DNA from: JBBROS01 sp965213845
Lineage (GTDB): Bacteria > Pseudomonadota > Alphaproteobacteria > Acetobacterales > Acetobacteraceae
Assembly (NCBI GenBank): GCA_965213845.1
Contig: CBDCAI010000005.1
Location: forward strand, 1 to 64,000
Length of the DNA: 64,000 nt
Direction: 5' to 3'
The notes below the pieces were generated by a model. The model was given only the letters and a program-made list of their open reading frames with translations, was not told the DNA's origin and did no database searches. This document shows, piece after piece, positions 8,986-17,241 of the stretch (position 1 is the first letter of the stretch; every line of letters starts with the position of its first letter). Position numbers and translations under genes: made by a program.

Positions 8986-9105
8986 CCTTGGGCGGCAAAC
9001 GAGGGCTTGCCTTGGGCGGCAAGCGAGGGCTTGCCTTGGGCGGCAAGCGAGGGCTTGCCTTGGGCGGCAAGCGAGGGCTTGCCTTGGGCGGCAAGCGAGG
9101 GCTTG
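8986..9105. repeat. 24-bp tandem repeat, five copies, each with a hairpin
   Basis: Five consecutive 24-base units run from 8986 to 9105; units 2-5 are identical and unit 1 differs at one base. Each contains the perfect inverted repeat GGCAAGC-GAGG-GCTTGCC (unit 1 has a one-base change), so the array could form five stem-loops in DNA or RNA. It ends 33 bases before the amidase ATG. A degenerate copy of the GGGCTTGCC-TGGG-TCA sequence that closes the array is found at 8702, so the spacer is bounded by related direct repeats. No other gene is seen in 8666-9137. Confidence 0.85.
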
Positions 9106-9137
9106 CCTTGGGATCAGCGGGGTTGCAGGGTCCCGGC

Positions 9138-10502
9138 ATGCCAGCCCCCTTGCAGACCATTGCCCAGGCCGTCGTGTCCCTCGAGTCCGGGGCGATCAAG
9201 GTGCGTGCGCTGGTGGAGGCCTGCCTGGAGCGGATCGAGGCGCCGGAGGGGGAGGGCGCGCGGACGTTCGTGCGGGTGTATGGCGACCAGGCGCGGGCGA
9301 GTGCGGATGCGATGGACGCGTTGCGCCGGGCCAACCGGCACCCGGGACCGCTGGCGGGCATCCCGGTCAGCCTGAAGGACCTGTTCGACGTGCAGGGCGA
9401 GGTGACGGCGGCGGGCAGCACGGCGCTGGCGCAGGCGAAGCCGGCGGTGGCGCATGCGGTGGTGGTGCAGCGCCTGCTGGCGGCCGGGTGCATCCCGGTG
9501 GGGCGCACGAACATGACGGAGTTCGCCTTTTCCGGCATCGGCATCAACCCGCACCACGGCACGCCGCGCAGTCCGTGGCAGCGGGGCGCGGCCGAGGGCG
9601 ACGGGCATATCCCGGGGGGCAGCAGCTCGGGCGCCGGCGTGTCGGTGGCGGACGGCATGGCGTTCATGGGGCTGGGCACGGACACGGGCGGGTCGTGCCG
9701 GATCCCGGCGGCGTTCAGCGGCGTCGTCGGCTACAAGCCCACGGCCCGGCGGGTGCCGACGGCGGGCGTGCTGCCCTTGAGCCCGACGCTGGACAGCGTG
9801 GGGCCGCTGGCGCGGTCCGTGCAGTGCTGCGCCACGATGGATGCGGTGCTGGCGGGCGCCACGATCGAACCCCTTCCCATGATGGCGCTGCGGGGCCTGC
9901 GGCTCGCGGTGCCGGGCAACCTGGTGATGGAGGGGATGGACGCGACGACCACGGAGGCGTTCGGCCGCGCGCTGAACCGGCTCGACAACCTGGGCGTGCG
10001 CATCACCCATCTGGCGTTCGAGGAGTTCGCCGCCATCGCTGCCGCCAACCGTACCGGCGGCTTCGCGGCGGCCGAGGCGCATGCCTGGCACCGGGAGCTG
10101 CTGGCCGACCAGGCCGAGGCGTACGACCCGCGGGTCCGGGCGCGGATCGAGCGGGGGCAGGCCATGACGTCGGGCGAGTACATCCGCCTGCTGCAGGACC
10201 GCGCCCGCATCATCGCCTCGTTCGACCGATCGACGGCGCCGTACGACGCGGTGGCGCTGCCGACGTCGCCCATCGCGCCGCCGCGGCTCGACAGCCTGTC
10301 CGACGACGCGGATTTCGGCCGCACCAACAACCTGGTGCTGCGGAACTGCGCGCTGTTCAACTTCCTCGACCGTTGCAGCATCAGCCTGCCGGCGCACCGC
10401 CCGGGCGAGGCGCCGGCCGGGCTGATGCTGGTGGGCGAGACCATGGGCGATGCCCGGCTGTTCGCCCTCGCCCACGCCATCGAACCCATCCTGAAGGACT
10501 GA
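9138..10502 (+). CDS. Amidase signature family hydrolase
   Basis: 454 residues with the Ser-cisSer-Lys triad of the amidase signature family: Lys80 in PVSLKDLFD, the serine cluster GGSSSGAG (about 161-168) and the nucleophile Ser186 in GTDTGGSCRIP. The family hydrolyses amides (GatA, indoleacetamide, allophanate and others); nothing here fixes the substrate, and no gatB/gatC is nearby, so it is not the tRNA amidotransferase. The start is ATG 9138; the open frame upstream only translates the 24-bp repeat array. The next gene, a secreted PheC-like protein, begins 5 bases after its stop. Confidence 0.88.
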   Translation: MPAPLQTIAQAVVSLESGAIKVRALVEACLERIEAPEGEGARTFVRVYGDQARASADAMDALRRANRHPGPLAGIPVSLKDLFDVQGEVTAAGSTALAQAKPAVAHAVVVQRLLAAGCIPVGRTNMTEFAFSGIGINPHHGTPRSPWQRGAAEGDGHIPGGSSSGAGVSVADGMAFMGLGTDTGGSCRIPAAFSGVVGYKPTARRVPTAGVLPLSPTLDSVGPLARSVQCCATMDAVLAGATIEPLPMMALRGLRLAVPGNLVMEGMDATTTEAFGRALNRLDNLGVRITHLAFEEFAAIAAANRTGGFAAAEAHAWHRELLADQAEAYDPRVRARIERGQAMTSGEYIRLLQDRARIIASFDRSTAPYDAVALPTSPIAPPRLDSLSDDADFGRTNNLVLRNCALFNFLDRCSISLPAHRPGEAPAGLMLVGETMGDARLFALAHAIEPILKD

Positions 10503-10507
10503 CCGCC

Positions 10508-11263
10508 ATGCGCGCCCTGTTGCTGACATTTCTGCTGCTGGCTGCGCTCCCTGCCCGGGCGCAGTCCGTTCTCGATGGGATCCTGGCGCGGGGCACGCTG
10601 CGCGTGGGGCTGACGGGCGACTACAAGCCGTTCAGCATCAAGGACGCCAAGGGCGCGTTCGAGGGGCTGGACGTGGACATGGCGGGCAGCCTGGCGAAGG
10701 CGATGGGCGTGAAGCTGGAGATCGTGCCCACCAGTTGGCCGACGCTGATGGCCGGGCTGCAGTCCGACAAGTACGACGTGGCGATGGGCGGCATCACCGT
10801 GACCACGGACCGGGCGCGGACCGCCCTGTTCTCGAGTGCAGTGATGAAGAGCGGCAAGACGCCGATCGCCCGCTGCGCCGACAAGGACAAGTTCCAGACC
10901 GTGGCGGACATCGACAAGCCCGGCACCCGCGTGATCTTCAACCCCGGCGGCACCAACGACCGGTTCGCGCGGGCCAACATGCACCAGGCGCAGCTGATCG
11001 AGTTCCCGGACAACGCCACCATCTTCGAGCAGATCGTGGCCGGGCATGCCGACGTCATGGTGACGGACGGCGTGGAGACGCGCCTGCAGCAGAAGCTGCA
11101 CCCGGAGCTGTGCGCCATCCACCCCGACGCGCCGTTCGACCACTCGGAGCTGGCGTACATGCTGCCGCGCGACCTGGTGCTGCAGCAGTTCGTGAACACC
11201 TGGTTGCAGGTCCAGGCGCAGACCGGCGAGCGGGCGCAGGCTTTGGCGAAGTGGCTGCCGTGA
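10508..11263 (+). CDS. pheC: Periplasmic cyclohexadienyl (arogenate/prephenate) dehydratase-like protein
   Basis: 251 residues with a cleavable signal peptide (hydrophobic 3-13, ALPARAQS cleavage). The fold is that of an amino-acid solute-binding protein, but the sequence matches, from memory, Pseudomonas aeruginosa PheC closely: TGDYKPFS, PTSWPTLM, GKTPIARC, NPGGTNDRFARAN, VTDGVETRLQ and HPELCAIHPDAPFD. PheC dehydrates prephenate or arogenate in the periplasm; Glu190 corresponds to the acidic residue I expect at its active site. No ABC permease or ATPase is adjacent, which also favours an enzyme. A plain amino-acid binding protein is the alternative. It follows the amidase by 5 bases. Confidence 0.72.
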   Translation: MRALLLTFLLLAALPARAQSVLDGILARGTLRVGLTGDYKPFSIKDAKGAFEGLDVDMAGSLAKAMGVKLEIVPTSWPTLMAGLQSDKYDVAMGGITVTTDRARTALFSSAVMKSGKTPIARCADKDKFQTVADIDKPGTRVIFNPGGTNDRFARANMHQAQLIEFPDNATIFEQIVAGHADVMVTDGVETRLQQKLHPELCAIHPDAPFDHSELAYMLPRDLVLQQFVNTWLQVQAQTGERAQALAKWLP

Positions 11264-12074
11264 CGGACGGGCGGGCGTGACGGAAGGTTGGTCGATCGGG
11301 ATGAGATGATCGAAAGCCCGTCGAGCATCACGTCGAGATCGGGTGGGGTTGCATCTGTTTGGGACGTGAGCAACTTTGAGCAACAAGTCGAGCAAGGAAT
11401 TTAAGGCGGAGGTCTTCAATATGAGGAAAGCGAGCCGACTTCACCTGGGTCTCGATCGGATGGCTGTGTTGGATCGGCACGCCGTATCCTTTGGAACATC
11501 GTTCTTGCTCGGGCTTGCGGCGGGAAGTAGGGCGTCGTCGGCGGGACCCTTGCACTATAATGGGTCTGGATACGCTGGAGATGTCCAAGCGCTTGGCGCC
11601 GACTTCCGGCGCGTCGTCCAGCGGGTTAGGAAAGTCGGCATCTATCGGTGACTGAAACAGGCGAAATTGGCGCAGAACTCGGTGCATCGCACCGGCTGCG
11701 GAAAGCATGGCGACGTAAGGCCCCTTTAGACAGCTGGAACCTTTGACGAAGCCGTAAAGACGTCGCTTGAAACAGCATTTGATCAAGTCGGGGTCAAGTT
11801 ACCAGAAGCTAAAAGCTGCTGGCACCTCCCGTGTGTGGGCTTCTACGAATGACTCTGCCGAACTGGTGGAGAGCTGAAGCGGCCCGCAATGTCAGCCAGC
11901 CGGAGGAGGTCGGACGCGAGGACGGTCGGCTTAGGTCCGGAAACCAGCGATCCCCGGCCATTGTTCCCGCACGACCCGATTCTCAGAGAGATCGGATATG
12001 AGTGACTGGACACGCCGTGCAGCGAAGTCCCAGACTGTCGAGTTGCCGCGATAACCTTGTTGAGGAACGCCAGA
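11264..12074. other. Lower-GC spacer without a recognisable gene
   Basis: About 810 bases with visibly lower GC than the flanks. Two short open frames exist (11376-11651 on plus, 11328-11786 on minus), but they lie on opposite strands of the same DNA, neither has convincing codon use, and I recognise no family. The plus-strand frame begins with a lysine-rich EFKAEVF-like string, faintly like IS3-type OrfA, too little for a call. It may be a decayed mobile-element remnant; a clear terminator for the upstream gene was not found. Confidence 0.4.
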
Positions 12075-13241
12075 ATGAACACCTGCATCGTGGGCTGGGC
12101 CCACACGGTTTTCGGCAAGCACGACACGCTGGACATCGAGGGGTTGATCGAGCAGGTGGCCGGGGCGGCGATCGCCGATGCCGGGTTGACGCCGGGGGAG
12201 ATCGACGGGACGTTCGTGGGGTTGTTCAACAACGGCTTCTCCCGCCAGGACTTCCCGAGTTCGTTGCCGATGCAGGGGCTGGAGGCGCTGCGGTTCAAGC
12301 CGGCGACGCGGTATGAGAACGCCTGTGCCTCGGGCAGTGCCGCCATCCATGGGGCGCGCGACTTCCTGGCGGCGGGACGGGGCCGCTTCGCGCTGGTGAT
12401 CGGGGCCGAGAAGATGACCGGCCTGCCCAACGCGCAGGTCGGCGACAACCTGCTGGGCGCGTGTTACCGGCGGGAGGAGGCGGATGTGCCGGCGGGGTTC
12501 GCCGGGGTGTTCGGGCGGATTGCCGAGCGGTACTTCCAGGAGAACGGGGACCAGTCGGACGCGCTGGCGACCATCGCCGCCAAGAACCATAAGAACGGCG
12601 TCGACAACCCCTATGCGCAGATGCGTCGGGACCTCGGGTTCGACTTCTGCCGCAACGTCAGCGAGAAAAACCCCTATGTCGCGCCGCCGTTGAAGCGGAC
12701 CGACTGCTCGTTGGTCAGCGACGGGGCGGCCGCGCTGATCCTGACGGACGAGGAGACGGCGCGGACGATGGCCAAGGCCGTCCGTTTCCGTGCCGCGGTA
12801 CACGTGAACGACTACCTGCCGCTGTCGCGCCGGGACCCGACTCGGTTCGACGGGGCAGCGCATGCCTGGGCGCAGGCGTTCGACCAGTCGGGCCTGACGC
12901 TGGGGGACCTGTCGTTCGTGGAGGTGCACGACTGCTTCACCATTGCCGAGCTGCTGTCCTATGAGGCGATGGGCCTGACCCCGCATGGCCAGGGGGCCCG
13001 CGCCGCGCTGGACGGCACCACGGCGGCCGGGGGGCGGCTGCCGGTGAACCGCAGCGGCGGGCTGAAGGCCAAGGGGCATCCGGTGGGCGCGACGGGGGTG
13101 AGCATGCACGTCATTGCGGCCATGCAGCTGGCGGGGCAGGCGGGCGCGATGCAGCTGCCGAAGGCGGAGCTGGCGGGGGTGTTCAACATGGGCGGGGCGG
13201 CGGTGGCCAACTACGTCAGCATCCTGGAGCCGGTGCGCTAA
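12075..13241 (+). CDS. Thiolase-family acyl-CoA acetyltransferase (SCP2-type)
   Basis: 388 residues. The catalytic cysteine is Cys84 in NACASGSAA; later come EVHDCFTIAE and the C-terminal GGLKAKGHPVGATG with its histidine. This subgroup resembles lipid-transfer/SCP-x thiolases more than FadA, so either thiolysis of 3-ketoacyl-CoA or condensation is possible. ATG 12075 is preferred over the frame's earlier start because GAGG precedes it and the thiolase fold begins at once (IVGWAHTVFGK). It stands alone: lower-GC DNA upstream and a 13-bp tandem array overlapping its last codons downstream. Confidence 0.85.
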   Translation: MNTCIVGWAHTVFGKHDTLDIEGLIEQVAGAAIADAGLTPGEIDGTFVGLFNNGFSRQDFPSSLPMQGLEALRFKPATRYENACASGSAAIHGARDFLAAGRGRFALVIGAEKMTGLPNAQVGDNLLGACYRREEADVPAGFAGVFGRIAERYFQENGDQSDALATIAAKNHKNGVDNPYAQMRRDLGFDFCRNVSEKNPYVAPPLKRTDCSLVSDGAAALILTDEETARTMAKAVRFRAAVHVNDYLPLSRRDPTRFDGAAHAWAQAFDQSGLTLGDLSFVEVHDCFTIAELLSYEAMGLTPHGQGARAALDGTTAAGGRLPVNRSGGLKAKGHPVGATGVSMHVIAAMQLAGQAGAMQLPKAELAGVFNMGGAAVANYVSILEPVR

Positions 13242-13305
13242 GCCGGTGCGCTAAGTCGGGGCGCTAAGCCGGGGCGCTAAGCCGGGGCGCTAAGCCGGGG
13301 CGCTA
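13228..13305. repeat. 13-bp tandem repeat at thiolase 3' end, six copies
   Basis: Six units of AGCCGGGGCGCTA (two early copies with GGTGCG, one with AGTC) run without gaps from 13228 to 13305. The first copy is the last codons of the thiolase gene, so the array is a serial duplication of the gene end. The period of 13 places TAA stops in successive frames. Confidence 0.9.
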
Positions 13306-13338
13306 GAGCGGTTCGGCGCTGTGGGCTGCTGACGTCCG

Positions 13339-14028
13339 TCAGTTGGTCCGCAGCGGTTCGGGAACGTCGGCGGGCAGGAGCGTGGGGCTGGGTGTTTCGG
13401 CGAGGGTGGGGTCGACGGCGTGCCAGGCGGGGCCTGGGTTGCCGAGGAAGGCGCCGCCGGAGAAGCCGTCGTTGTGCATGGTGAACACGTAGAGTGCGCC
13501 GGTCGCGGACTGGGTCAGGAGGTTCGACGTGCCGTCGCCGTTATAGTCGCCGGATGCGACGACGCGGGCGTTGCCGAGCGTTCCGAGCCCGGTGCCTGCG
13601 GTGACGGTGCCGCCGTTCACGCTGAAGATGACGGCGCCGCTGTCGACGGTGGTTTGCAGCAGGATGTCGGAGGTGCCGTTGCCGTCGAGGTCTCCGGTGC
13701 CGGCCAGGGACCAGGTCGCGCCGAAGCTGCCCAGGCTGGTGCCGCGGGTGAAGCGGTCGTTGGCGACGGTGAACGCGACCAGGCTGCCGCCGGGGCCGGC
13801 GACCAGCACGTTCGCGGCGCCGTCGGCGTCGAAGTCGCCGCCGCCCACGACCTGCATGCCGGGCTCGGAGCTGCCGAGCGAGGTTCCCGCCATGATGGCG
13901 CCGCCGTTCATGATGTAGGCGACGGCGGCGCCGTTGCCGTTCTGCAGGACGATGTCGGAGCGGCCGTCGCCGTTCAGGTCGCTGGGCAGGGGACTGGGGT
14001 CTGCCTGCGGGGCGGCGGGCTTGGCCTG
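13339..14028 (-). pseudogene. Orphan FG-GAP/VCBS-type repeat fragment
   Basis: Four repeats with calcium-loop-like motifs DLNGDGRSD, DFDADGAAN, DLDGNGTSD and DYNGDGTSN, about 45-50 residues apart, followed by a proline-rich tail. The first repeat lies upstream of the only ATG (13911), and between the preceding stop at 14029 and that ATG there is no ATG, GTG or TTG in frame, so the N-terminus is missing. FG-GAP blades build extracellular beta-propellers. The frame is the same as that of the GNAT gene directly upstream, so only that gene's TAA separates them. I read it as a truncated remnant; an unusual CTG start is possible. Confidence 0.6.
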
Positions 14029-14466
14029 TTACAAGGGAGGGTATTCGTAGCGGATGAAGCCGGTGTGTTTGGCCAGGCGGTCGTACAGGGTGCGGGCGGT
14101 GGTGTTGTGGTCCTGGGTCAGCCAATAAAGGCGGGCGCTGTTGGCCGTGCGGGCCTGGGCGGCGACGGCTTCGATCAGGGCGCGGCCGGCGCCGTGGCCG
14201 CGGGCCTGTTCGCCGACGAACAGGTCCTGCAGGTAGCACACCGGGGTCAGGGTCCAGGCGCTGGTGTGGAACAGATAGTGGGTGATGCCGACGACCTCTC
14301 CGTCCACGCGGGCGGCCAGGCCGCGCAGGTCCGTGGCCTGCATCAGGCGGGACCAGGTGTGTTCATAGACGGCGGCCGGCAGGGCCGTCTTGTAGAAGGC
14401 GAGGTAGGCCTGCCACAGCTCGGCCCAGCGCGGCCGGTCGGCGGCCTCCAGTTGGGTGATGGTCAA
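14029..14466 (-). CDS. GNAT-family N-acetyltransferase
   Basis: 145 residues with the acetyl-CoA pyrophosphate loop QARGHGAGRALI after the strand YLQDLFVG, and the C-terminal LYWLTQDHN-ARTLYDRL typical of small-molecule GNATs. Substrate unknown. The start is TTG 14466, whose TTGA overlaps the cupin stop; no better start codon exists and the coupling supports it. It follows cupin, folC and accD on the same strand. Confidence 0.85.
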   Translation of the reverse strand: MTITQLEAADRPRWAELWQAYLAFYKTALPAAVYEHTWSRLMQATDLRGLAARVDGEVVGITHYLFHTSAWTLTPVCYLQDLFVGEQARGHGAGRALIEAVAAQARTANSARLYWLTQDHNTTARTLYDRLAKHTGFIRYEYPPL

Positions 14467-14897
14467 CCCTCGCCGCCTTCCGGGCCGTAGAACACCATCC
14501 AGGTGCCGAAGTCGGGGCTTGCGGCCTCGAACCGGTGGGGGGTGCCGGCGGGCACGAACAGCGTGTCGCCGGGTTGGACGGCGACGCGCTCGTCGCCCTG
14601 CAGCGGGATGGCCGGGTCGTCGCCGAAGGCGGTGCGCTCCTCCGCGCGGACGAAGACGGCGGTGCCGCTGACGACGAAGTACAGCTCGTCCCGGTCATGC
14701 GGGGTTTGTGGGTCGACGACGGGCGGGTTGTACCAGCGGACCTCCATCGAGCCGTGCGCGAGCAGCCGGGCGCTGAAATGCCCGGACAGGATGGGCGCGC
14801 GGCGGCCCTCCTCGGCGGTGACACGCAGGGTCGGCGAGGCGTTCAGCAGGACGCTATCCAAGGCCGGCTCCGGTCTTTGGCGGTGAAATGTGTACAT
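14463..14897 (-). CDS. Small single-domain cupin protein
   Basis: 144 residues. A single cupin barrel is indicated by HDRDELYFVVSGTAVF (motif 1, with His and Glu ligands) and PGDTLFVPAGTPHRFEA (motif 2, with His). Such proteins bind a metal and serve as isomerases, dioxygenases or sensors; the role cannot be read from sequence. The ATG at 14897 gives a normal full-length domain. It is separated from folC by 56 bases and coupled to the acetyltransferase gene downstream. Confidence 0.8.
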   Translation of the reverse strand: MYTFHRQRPEPALDSVLLNASPTLRVTAEEGRRAPILSGHFSARLLAHGSMEVRWYNPPVVDPQTPHDRDELYFVVSGTAVFVRAEERTAFGDDPAIPLQGDERVAVQPGDTLFVPAGTPHRFEAASPDFGTWMVFYGPEGGEG

Positions 14898-14953
14898 GGG
14901 GCGTTCTGCGGCGTGCCAAGTGGCGGGTGCGGCGTTTCCTGGCCGGGGCAGGG

Positions 14954-16315
14954 TCAGGCGACCGCCGTGCCGTCGGCGTGCAGCACCGGGCCGGCGAGAT
15001 ACAGGCTGCCGCAGACCAATACGCGGGCGGGCGGTCCGGACTGGTGGGCGGCTTGGCGGGCGGCTTGGGCGAGGTGGGCCAGCACGGCGGCGGTGGTGGG
15101 GCCCGGGCGCGCGACGCCGCCCGAGGCGGCGACGATGGCGTCGATGGGCAGGGCCAGGTGCTGGCCGGGTTCCGCCACGGCCCATACGGTGGAGGCGCGG
15201 GGCAGCAGCGGGCGCAGGAACTCGGCGGTGTCCTTGGCCTGCTTCATGCCGACGACCAGGTGCAGCGGCCGGTCGGCCCAGCCCAGCAGGTGTTCGGCCA
15301 GGACCAGCCCGGCGCCCGGGTTGTGGCCGCCGTCCAGCCACAGCTCCCACCCCGGCGGCAGCAGGGCGGCCAGGTGGCCGTGCAGGCGTTGCAGGCGGGC
15401 GGGCCAGGTGGCGTGGGCCAGGCCCTGGTAGGCGGCCGGCGGCAGGGTGGCGCCGGGCCATGCCGCGGCTGCGGGGGATTTCGCGAGGACCGGCAGAGCG
15501 GCCCGGAGCGTCGCGAGGGCGATGCCCGCGTTGTCGACCTGGTGGGGTCCGGGCAAGGCGGGCAGGGGCGCGTCGACGGTCCCGGCCGCGTCGCGGTAGC
15601 GCAGGCCGCCTTCGTGGCGCGCGATGGACCAGGTCTCGTTCCGGGCCAGCAGCGGGCTGAAGCTGCGGGCGGCGGCGTCGCGCAGCGTGTCCAGCACGAC
15701 GGCGGGCTGGGCGCCGGTGACGAGCGGGACGCCGGGCTTGGCGATCCCGGCCTTTTCGCGGGCGATGGCGGCCAGCGTGTCGCCCAGCAGCTCCCGATGG
15801 TCGAGGGAGATGGAGGTGATGGCGGTGGCGGCGGGGTGTTCGATCACGTTGGTGGCGTCGCCGCGCCCGCCCAGGCCGACCTCGAGGATGCACAGGTCGG
15901 CCGGGGTTTCGGCGAACAGGTGGAAGGCGGTGGCGGTGATGACCTCGAAGACGGTGATGGCGGCGCCGGCGTTGACCCGCTCGATCGTTTCCAGCGCCTC
16001 GGCCAGCGCCTCGTCGGTGACGAGGTGCCCGGCCAGGCGGAAGCGTTCGTTGAAGCGCACGAGGTGGGGCGAGGTGTAGACGTGCACGCGCAGGCCGGCC
16101 GCCTCGGCCATGGCGCGCAGCAGGGCGCAGGTGCTGCCCTTGCCGTTGGTGCCGGCGACGTGCAGCACGGGCGGCAGGCGGCGCTCGGGGTGGTCCAGGC
16201 GGGCCAGGAGGCGCTGCAGCCGCTCGAGGCTGAGGTCGATCAAGCGGGGGTGGAGGGCGTGGAGGCGCTCGACCAGCGGCTCGATTCGCCCGAAATACGC
16301 GGGACGGTCGTTCAA
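14954..16315 (-). CDS. folC: Bifunctional folylpolyglutamate/dihydrofolate synthase FolC
   Basis: 453 residues. Mur-ligase fold with P-loop VAGTNGKGSTCALL, then SPHLVRFNERF, EVGLGGRGDATNVI, SLDHRELLG and the C-terminal DGGHNPGAG. The enzyme adds glutamate to dihydropteroate and to folates. The start is TTG 16315 in a TTGA overlap with the accD stop; an upstream start would run into accD. The accD-folC neighbourhood is standard in alphaproteobacteria. Confidence 0.93.
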   Translation of the reverse strand: MNDRPAYFGRIEPLVERLHALHPRLIDLSLERLQRLLARLDHPERRLPPVLHVAGTNGKGSTCALLRAMAEAAGLRVHVYTSPHLVRFNERFRLAGHLVTDEALAEALETIERVNAGAAITVFEVITATAFHLFAETPADLCILEVGLGGRGDATNVIEHPAATAITSISLDHRELLGDTLAAIAREKAGIAKPGVPLVTGAQPAVVLDTLRDAAARSFSPLLARNETWSIARHEGGLRYRDAAGTVDAPLPALPGPHQVDNAGIALATLRAALPVLAKSPAAAAWPGATLPPAAYQGLAHATWPARLQRLHGHLAALLPPGWELWLDGGHNPGAGLVLAEHLLGWADRPLHLVVGMKQAKDTAEFLRPLLPRASTVWAVAEPGQHLALPIDAIVAASGGVARPGPTTAAVLAHLAQAARQAAHQSGPPARVLVCGSLYLAGPVLHADGTAVA

Positions 16316-17241
16316 ACGGCGGGCTCGTCGATGGAAAGGCGGGTGGGGGGAAGGGGGGCGGGTTCCGGGGCCGGGTCCGGCGCGGCGGGCGGCTGGCGGA
16401 CGCGCAGCAGGCCGATGAGGCGGGCGAGGGTGTGCGGCAGGTCGGCGCGCTTGACCACCATGTCCAGGATGCCGTGGGCCAGCAGGTATTCGGCGCGCTG
16501 GAAGCCTTCGGGCAGGGTCTCGCGCACGGTCTGTTCGATGACGCGGGCGCCGGCGAAGCCGATCAGCGCGCCGGGCTCGCCGATCTGGATGTCGCCGAGC
16601 ATGGCGAAGCTGGCGGTCACGCCGCCGGTGGTGGGGTCGGTCAGGACGGTGATGAAGGGCAGGCCGCGGTCCTTCACCAGGCGGGTGGCGATGACGGTGC
16701 GGGGCATCTGCATGAGGCTGATGGCCCCTTCCTGCATGCGCGCGCCGCCGCTTGCGGTGAAGACGATCAGCGGGGCGTCCATCAGCACGGCCAGGCGGGC
16801 GGCGGCGACCAGGGCCTCGCCGACGGCGGCGCCCATGCTGCCGGCCATGAACTCGAAGGCCATGGCGGCGACGACGGCCTTGTGCCCGCCGATGGTGCCG
16901 TGCGCGACCAGGATGGCGTCTTCCAGGCCCGTGGTCTCGCGCGCCTCCTTCAGGCGGTCGGTGTAGCGTTTCTGGTCGCGGAACCTCAGCGGGTCGGGCG
17001 GGGCCTTGGGCAGCTCGATGCGGGTGAAGGCGCCCTGGTCGAAGGTGTAGGACAGGCGTTCGGATGCTTTGGGGCGCATGTGGTGGCCGCAGTCGGGGCA
17101 CACCTTCTGGTTGCGCTCCAGGTCCTTGGTGAACAGCATCTGCTGGCAGCTGGGGCATTGGAGCCACAGGTTGTCCGGCACGTCCCGCCGGCCCAGCAGG
17201 GTGCGGATCTTGGGGCGGACGTATTCGGCCAGCCAGCTCAC
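16312..17241 (-). CDS. accD: Acetyl-CoA carboxylase carboxyltransferase subunit beta
   Basis: 309 residues. The N-terminal four-cysteine zinc ribbon reads CPSCQQMLF and KVCPDCG; the crotonase-like carboxyltransferase core follows with FTASGGARMQEG and DPTTGGVTASFAMLGD. It pairs with AccA to carboxylate acetyl-CoA for fatty-acid synthesis. The GTG start at 17241 overlaps the trpA stop as GTGA. The C-terminal 25 residues are proline-rich. Confidence 0.95.
   Translation of the reverse strand: MSWLAEYVRPKIRTLLGRRDVPDNLWLQCPSCQQMLFTKDLERNQKVCPDCGHHMRPKASERLSYTFDQGAFTRIELPKAPPDPLRFRDQKRYTDRLKEARETTGLEDAILVAHGTIGGHKAVVAAMAFEFMAGSMGAAVGEALVAAARLAVLMDAPLIVFTASGGARMQEGAISLMQMPRTVIATRLVKDRGLPFITVLTDPTTGGVTASFAMLGDIQIGEPGALIGFAGARVIEQTVRETLPEGFQRAEYLLAHGILDMVVKRADLPHTLARLIGLLRVRQPPAAPDPAPEPAPLPPTRLSIDEPAV

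Noticed and set aside
8986..9105. CRISPR array
   Set aside because: Units are head to tail without spacers, and no cas genes are present. The same holds for 58913-59032.
8986..9137. Upstream extension of the amidase with an N-terminal GGKRGLAL repeat
   Set aside because: It is merely the translation of the 24-bp array; the amidase fold starts at ATG 9138.
10508..11263. Plain amino-acid ABC binding protein
   Set aside because: Similarity to PheC motifs along the whole length is stronger, and no permease or ATPase is adjacent; kept only as an alternative.
11328..11786. 152-codon minus-strand frame in the low-GC gap
   Set aside because: No family, poor codon pattern, and overlaps another weak frame on the opposite strand.
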